Assembly (NCBI GenBank): GCA_913776965.1
Contig: CAJYQL010000051.1
Span: forward strand, 1-38,399
Length of the DNA: 38,399 nucleotides
Direction of reading: 5' to 3'
Source: an uncultured Xylophilus sp.
Lineage (GTDB): Bacteria; Pseudomonadota; Gammaproteobacteria; Burkholderiales; Burkholderiaceae_C
A program made the position numbers and the translations under genes. The first letter of the stretch is position 1. Every line of letters begins with the position of its first letter. Positions 33,807-38,399 of the stretch are shown here, piece after piece. The notes beneath the pieces were generated by a model, which saw only the letters and a program-made list of their open reading frames with translations, had not been told where the DNA came from and made no database searches.

Positions 33807-35588
33807 ATGCTGCCTACCGCCCTTCCATCGCCGCTGCCGTCCGCCGCGCCTCCGTTCGCTCGCGCCCCCCAGACCGCTGCCGGCGGGCCGTTCGCGGCGC
33901 TGCGTGCCGCCTGGCGGACACCCCGCTCGCCGCGCGCGGCCGCACTGCTGCTGGCGGCCTGGCTGGTCGTCGTGGCCCACCGCCCGCTGTGGGCGCTGCT
34001 CGGCCGGCTGGCCGGCCAGGGCGAGATGGGCGACAACGCTCTCTGGCTCGCCCCGGGCATCGGCCTGCTGGTGTTCGGCGTGACCGCAATCTTCCTGCTG
34101 CTGTTCGCCTGGCCGCGGGTGTTCAAGCCGGCGGCCGCGGCCCTGCTGCTGCTGGCCGGCTCGGTGCAGTACTACATGGTGGCGTTCGGCATCGTGGTCG
34201 ATCCGGGCATGGTCGCCAACGTGCTGCAGACCAACATGACCGAGGTCCGGGACCAGTTCGGCTGGGGCCTCATCGGCCAGTGGCTGCTGGTGGCCGGATT
34301 GCCGCTGTGCTGGCTGCTCCCGATGCGCTTCCCGGCCGAGCGGCCGGTGGCCCGGCTGCTGCGCCACGGCCTGCTGCTCGGCCTGATGGTTGGGCTGACC
34401 ACCGCCGGCGCCCTGGGCCTGTACCGCCAGGTGGCGCCCCTGATGCGCAACCACATGGAACTGCGCTTCATGATGAATCCGGTAAACCCGGTGCTGTCGA
34501 CGCTGCAGACGGTGACGCGCCCCTGGCGCAAGCACGGCGGCGCGCCGCTGGTGCACATCACCGCCGGCACTGCGCTGGGCCCGAGCTACGCCGCCGCCGG
34601 CACCGCGCCCGCAGTCCGGCCGCCGCTCTTCCTGCTGGTGGTGGGAGAGACCGCCCGCGCCGACCATTTCGGCCTGAACGGCTACGAGCGCGACACGACG
34701 CCCGAACTCGCCCGGCGCGGCGTCACCAGTTTCACCGCCGTCCGCTCCTGCGGCACCAACACGCTGCATTCTGTGCCCTGCATGTTCTCGCCGCTCGGCA
34801 AGGCGGGCTGGGAAGCACGCACCGCCGAACACGAGAACCTGACGGACGTGCTGCAGGCAGCGGGCCTTGCGGTACTGTGGCTCGACAACCAGGCCGGCTG
34901 CAAGGGCGTGTGCGACCGCATTCCCCATGCCTCCACCGCCGACGCCTTCGCGCCGGCCGCAGCCGCCGCGGCGGCCCTGTGCCACGACGGCGAATGCCTG
35001 GACGAGGTCATGCTCGCCGGCCTCGACGAGCGGATCGCCGCTCTGCCCGCAGAACGGCGCGCCCGCGGCGTCGTCGTCGTCATGCACCAGATGGGCAGCC
35101 ACGGCCCCGCCTACTGGCGCCGCTCCGCCCCGGAGAACAAGCGCTTCCAGCCCGAGTGCGCCACCCACGCGCTGGCCCAGTGCGACCACCAGGCGCTGAT
35201 CAACGTCTACGACAACTCGATCGCCGAGACCGACCGGTTCCTCGCCCGCACCATCGACTGGCTCGGCGCCCGCCGCGACCGGCACACGGTCGGCATGCTC
35301 TACCTGTCGGACCACGGCGAATCGCTCGGCGAATACGGCCTCTTCCTCCACGGGATGCCCTACGCCCTGGCGCCCGACGTGCAGAAGCACGTGCCTATGG
35401 TGCTCTGGCTGGACGCCCCCTTCGCCGCACGGACCGGCACCGACGCGGCCTGCGTGGGGGCCGGCCGCGAGGCGGCGCTGACCCACGACAACCTCTATCC
35501 GACGGTGCTCGGCCTGCTGGACGTCCGGACCCCGACCTACCGTCGGCCACTGGACGCTTTTGCTGCGTGCCGCCCGCAGACCGGGTAA
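33807..35588 (+). CDS. eptA: Lipid A phosphoethanolamine transferase, EptA/PmrC type
   Basis: A 593-residue inner-membrane enzyme that transfers phosphoethanolamine to lipid A, lowering surface charge and sensitivity to cationic peptides such as polymyxin. After a Pro/Ala-rich N-terminus of about 45 residues, five hydrophobic helices span about 45-245. The periplasmic sulfatase-fold domain starts near 270: LLVVGETARADHFGLNGYER with metal ligand Glu281, the nucleophile region SCGTNTLHSVPCMFS (Thr317/Thr319), and SDHGESLGEYG with Asp502 and His503. Cys residues typical of the family's disulfides are present (AGCKGVCDR, CHDGECLDE, PECATHALAQC). ATG 33807 is used; the frame extends further upstream but overlaps the operator region. 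Divergence from a PmrA-type regulator supports EptA rather than OpgE/EptB-type substrate specificity. Confidence 0.92.
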   Translation: MLPTALPSPLPSAAPPFARAPQTAAGGPFAALRAAWRTPRSPRAAALLLAAWLVVVAHRPLWALLGRLAGQGEMGDNALWLAPGIGLLVFGVTAIFLLLFAWPRVFKPAAAALLLLAGSVQYYMVAFGIVVDPGMVANVLQTNMTEVRDQFGWGLIGQWLLVAGLPLCWLLPMRFPAERPVARLLRHGLLLGLMVGLTTAGALGLYRQVAPLMRNHMELRFMMNPVNPVLSTLQTVTRPWRKHGGAPLVHITAGTALGPSYAAAGTAPAVRPPLFLLVVGETARADHFGLNGYERDTTPELARRGVTSFTAVRSCGTNTLHSVPCMFSPLGKAGWEARTAEHENLTDVLQAAGLAVLWLDNQAGCKGVCDRIPHASTADAFAPAAAAAAALCHDGECLDEVMLAGLDERIAALPAERRARGVVVVMHQMGSHGPAYWRRSAPENKRFQPECATHALAQCDHQALINVYDNSIAETDRFLARTIDWLGARRDRHTVGMLYLSDHGESLGEYGLFLHGMPYALAPDVQKHVPMVLWLDAPFAARTGTDAACVGAGREAALTHDNLYPTVLGLLDVRTPTYRRPLDAFAACRPQTG

Positions 35589-35670
35589 GCTCCCGACGCG
35601 CCGCCCCGGGGCGGATGGATCCTGGCGCCGCGCGGATATCAGCCCCGTTCTGCCGAGCGTTCCCACCGCC

Positions 35671-38310
35671 ATGTCGTCTTCCCCGCACGTACCGTCCTCC
35701 TTTTCCCCATCCGCCGTCGCTTCCGACGGCGTCCTCTGGCCGCCGGGCGGCGGCGAGTGCGGCGCCCTGATCCGCGCGCGCGACTGGTCGGACACGCCGC
35801 TCGGTCCGGTGGACCGCTGGTCGCCGGAACTGCGCTCGACCGTCTCGAACATCGTCAATTCGCCGGTGCCGAAGGTCCTGATGTGGGGCCCGGAGCACGT
35901 GATGCTCTACAACGACGGCTACCGGGCGATCGCCGGCCAGCACCATCCGGTGGCGCTCGGCGGCACCACGCAGGGCATCTGGCCCGAGATCTGGGACTGG
36001 AACCGCGCGATCCTGGAGCGCGGCCTGCGCGGCGAGATCGTCTGCTTCCGCGACCAGGCGATGACGCTGATGCGCGACGACGGCCCGCAGGCGCATGTCT
36101 TCGACCTGTTCTATACCCCGATCTACCAGGCCGACGGCCGGGCCGCGGGCGTGATGTGCACCGTGCTCGACGTGACCGACCGCGCCCGGCAGGAAGAAGC
36201 GCTCACGGTCAGCAACCGCCGTTTCCGCACCGCGATGGACGCGGTGCACGGCATCCTCTGGACCAACACCGCCGACGGCCGCATGGCCGGCGAGCAGCCG
36301 GGCTGGGCGGCACTGACCGGCCAGGCGCCGGAAGAGTACGAGGGTTACGGCTGGTCCCATGCGCTGCACCCTGAAGATGCCGAGGACGCGGTGGTGCACT
36401 GGAACATCGCGGTCCAGACCCGCAGCATGTTCGTCCACGAGCACCGGGTGCGCCGCCACGACGGCGCCTGGCGCAACTTCGCGGTGCGCGCGCTGCCGAT
36501 CACCGCTGCCGACGGCCGGATCACCGAATGGGTCGGCGTGCACACCGACATCACCGAGCAGCGGACCGCCGAGCGGGCGCTGCAGGCGCAGGCCACCGCA
36601 CTCGCCTCGCAGGTGCGCCACCGCGAGCGCGCCGAGGAGCAGCTGCGCGCCCTGAACGAGAACCTGGAAGCCCGGGTCATCGCCGAGATCGGCGAACGCC
36701 GCCAGGCGGAAGCCAAGCTGGCGCAGGCGCAGAAGCTGGAATCGATCGGCAAGCTGACCGGCGGCGTGGCGCACGACTTCAACAACCTGCTGCAGGTGGT
36801 CTCCGGCAGCCTGCAGCTGCTGTCGAAGGACATCGCCGGCAACGACCGCGCCGAACGGCTGGTCGCCAACGCGATGGCCGGCGTTTCGCGCGGCGCCAAG
36901 CTGGCCGCGCAGCTGCTGGCTTTCGGCCGGCGCCAGGCGCTGGAACCGCGGGTGGTCAACGCCACCCGGCTGGTGCAGGGCATGGACGACATGCTGCGCC
37001 GCGCCCTCGGCGGCGCCGTCGAGATCGAAACCGTGCTCGGCGGCGGCCTCTGGAACACCTTCGTCGATCCGACCCAGATCGAGAACGCCCTGCTGAACCT
37101 CGCGATCAACGCGCGCGACGCGATGGGCGGCTCCGGCAAGCTGACCGTCGAGCTGGCCAACGCCCACCTGGACGAGGACTACGCCCGCCAGCACGACGAG
37201 GTGACGCCCGGCCAGTACGTGATGCTGGCCGTGTCCGATACCGGTTCGGGCATGACACCCGAGGTGATGGCCAGGGTCTTCGAGCCCTTCTTCTCGACCA
37301 AGGCCGAAGGCAAGGGTTCCGGCCTCGGACTGTCGATGGTCTACGGCTTCGTCAAGCAGTCGGGCGGCCATGTGAAGATCTATTCGGAGATCGGCCACGG
37401 CACGACCGTCAAGCTCTTCCTGCCGCGCGCGGCACAGGCCGAGGACATGCCGGTGCGGGTCGATACCGGCAACATCGTCGGCGGCACCGAGACGGTGCTG
37501 GTGGTCGAGGACGATGCCGAGGTGCGCGAGGTCGTGGTCGCGATGCTGTCGGACCTCGGCTACCGGGTGCTGCAGGCGTCCGATGCGGCCAAGGGACTGG
37601 CGGTGATCGAGAGCGGCATTCCGGTCGACCTGCTGTTCACCGACGTGGTGATGCCCGGCACGCTGAAGAGCCCCGAGATGGCCCGGCAGGCGCGCCAGCG
37701 TATCCCCGACCTGGCGGTGCTGTTCACTTCGGGCTACACCGAGAACTCGATCGTCCACGGCGGCCGGCTCGACGCCGGTGTGGAACTGCTGTCCAAGCCC
37801 TACTCGCGCGAAGCGCTGGCCCGCCGGGTGCGCCATGTGCTGGTCAACCGCGCGCAGCGCCAGCAGGCGCCCGCACCGGCGGCACGCCCGGCAGCGGCAC
37901 CGGTGGCCGATGCCGCCGCGACCGGCTGCGTAGTGCTGCTGGTGGAAGACGATCCGCTGATCCGCAGCACCTCGGCCACGATGCTGGCGGACGCCGGTTA
38001 CACGGTGGTCGAGGCCGGCAGCGCCGAAGACGCCGGCACCCTGGCGGAGCGTCACCACCCTGTGGCGGTGGTGACCGACATCAACCTGCCGGGCCGGTCC
38101 GGCACCGAACTCGCCGCCCAGCTGCGGGCGCGCAGGCCCGGCCTTGCGGTCGTATTCGCGAGCGGCGATGCCTCGCCGCTGCCGCGCGGCGAACTCAGCG
38201 GCAGCGTGATCCTGGCCAAGCCCTACGACGCGGCCGCCCTGGCCGCGGCGGTGCGGTCCGCAATCGATGGCGCCGCCACGGTAGCGCCAGCCGCCGCCGA
38301 GGCCCGGTGA
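35671..38310 (+). CDS. Soluble PAS-PAS hybrid histidine kinase with two receivers
   Basis: An 879-residue cytoplasmic hybrid kinase. The N-terminal PAS-like domain (about 30-170) starts RARDWSDTPLGPVDRWSPEL and includes VLMWGPEHVMLYNDGYRAIA. A second PAS is about 180-300 (HRVRRHDGAWRNFAVRALPI, VHTDITEQRTAERAL). A coiled coil leads to the phosphoacceptor GKLTGGVAHDFNNLLQVVSG, His368. The ATPase has NLAINARDAMGGSG, SDTGSGM and GKGSGLGLSMVYGFVKQSGG. Receiver 1 has VVEDDAEV, Asp658 in LLFTDVVMPG and LSKPYS. Receiver 2 has LVEDDPLI, Asp803 in VVTDINLPG and LAKPYD, and its switch Thr is replaced by Ser in VFASGD. No DNA-binding or enzymatic output. ATG 35671 is chosen because the frame upstream overlaps eptA. 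It may be coupled to the next gene by a GTGA overlap. Confidence 0.92.
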   Translation: MSSSPHVPSSFSPSAVASDGVLWPPGGGECGALIRARDWSDTPLGPVDRWSPELRSTVSNIVNSPVPKVLMWGPEHVMLYNDGYRAIAGQHHPVALGGTTQGIWPEIWDWNRAILERGLRGEIVCFRDQAMTLMRDDGPQAHVFDLFYTPIYQADGRAAGVMCTVLDVTDRARQEEALTVSNRRFRTAMDAVHGILWTNTADGRMAGEQPGWAALTGQAPEEYEGYGWSHALHPEDAEDAVVHWNIAVQTRSMFVHEHRVRRHDGAWRNFAVRALPITAADGRITEWVGVHTDITEQRTAERALQAQATALASQVRHRERAEEQLRALNENLEARVIAEIGERRQAEAKLAQAQKLESIGKLTGGVAHDFNNLLQVVSGSLQLLSKDIAGNDRAERLVANAMAGVSRGAKLAAQLLAFGRRQALEPRVVNATRLVQGMDDMLRRALGGAVEIETVLGGGLWNTFVDPTQIENALLNLAINARDAMGGSGKLTVELANAHLDEDYARQHDEVTPGQYVMLAVSDTGSGMTPEVMARVFEPFFSTKAEGKGSGLGLSMVYGFVKQSGGHVKIYSEIGHGTTVKLFLPRAAQAEDMPVRVDTGNIVGGTETVLVVEDDAEVREVVVAMLSDLGYRVLQASDAAKGLAVIESGIPVDLLFTDVVMPGTLKSPEMARQARQRIPDLAVLFTSGYTENSIVHGGRLDAGVELLSKPYSREALARRVRHVLVNRAQRQQAPAPAARPAAAPVADAAATGCVVLLVEDDPLIRSTSATMLADAGYTVVEAGSAEDAGTLAERHHPVAVVTDINLPGRSGTELAAQLRARRPGLAVVFASGDASPLPRGELSGSVILAKPYDAAALAAAVRSAIDGAATVAPAAAEAR

Positions 38311-38399
38311 CCGGCCGGCCGCCGGAGTCACCGCCGCCGGCCGGCCCGCCGCCCCGCACGCCCGACGGCCGCTACATCGTCGTCCGGGGCCGGCTCTGG
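38307..38399 (+). CDS. Start of an unidentified gene (cut by right edge)
   Basis: A GTG at 38307 overlaps the hybrid kinase stop by four bases (GTGA) and opens a frame of 31 codons that stays open to the window end. It reads as a Pro/Gly-rich leader followed by RTPDGRYIVVRGRLW. The DGRYIVVRGRLW stretch resembles the N-terminus of small conserved proteins of unknown function in related genomes, from memory. Too little is present for a firm call. Confidence 0.45.
   Translation, partial: MTGRPPESPPPAGPPPRTPDGRYIVVRGRLW

Noticed and set aside
35560-35670. Upstream start for the second hybrid kinase
   Set aside because: It overlaps the eptA end and adds an Arg/Pro-rich stretch; ATG 35671 fits the N-terminus expected before the PAS domain.

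Overview
The window is about 38.4 kb of very GC-rich bacterial DNA with dense coding on both strands and frequent 1-4 base start/stop overlaps. Gene content and style point to a betaproteobacterium of the order Burkholderiales, most likely family Comamonadaceae: a betaproteobacterial type II secretion locus, paired cyanophycin synthetases with their linked ABC transporter and DUF1854 protein, a Ku/LigD pair, and dispersed repeats with a GATAGC-type head that I recall from Comamonadaceae genomes. The family is inference from content, not from a marker gene.

Region 1 (1-9300) is a type II secretion (T2SS) operon running rightwards: the 3' end of gspL, then gspM, gspN, gspD and gspE. gspF lies 2.3 kb further on. 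Between gspE and gspF are a decayed fragment resembling the C-terminus of a YjdF/DUF2238 membrane protein, a short hexamer repeat, a dispersed repeat, a BamE/SmpA-like exported protein on the opposite strand and a luciferase-like flavin oxidoreductase. GspE lacks the cysteine-rich zinc-binding insert usual in this ATPase.

Region 2 (9301-12255) holds a hairpin-rich repeat, a cytosolic-type 5'-nucleotidase, an exported EF-hand protein, a small protein of unknown function and queC (7-deazaguanine synthesis).

Region 3 (12270-20095) is a cyanophycin locus. A fused ABC exporter with an extra N-terminal domain and a DUF1854 protein run leftwards. Divergent from them are two cyanophycin synthetases: a shorter copy whose Mur-ligase half has lost its P-loop and its last domain (CphA2-like), then a full-length CphA1-like enzyme.

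Region 4 (20201-27605) has a 2Fe-2S ferredoxin, a two-domain KaiC-like ATPase overlapping a hybrid histidine kinase with a degenerate N-terminal receiver, and a leftward ku-ligD operon for bacterial non-homologous end joining. Two dispersed repeats lie between convergent gene pairs here. They supply the last codons of the ferredoxin and ligD genes and form strong hairpins.

Region 5 (27780-38399) is signalling and envelope modification: two large soluble hybrid kinases sharing an unusual N-terminal PAS type, a YbfB/YjiJ-type MFS transporter, and a PmrAB/QseBC-type two-component pair divergent from an EptA-type lipid A phosphoethanolamine transferase. The promoter gap between the regulator and eptA holds two oppositely oriented direct repeats that look like a shared operator. 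A further gene starts at the right edge.
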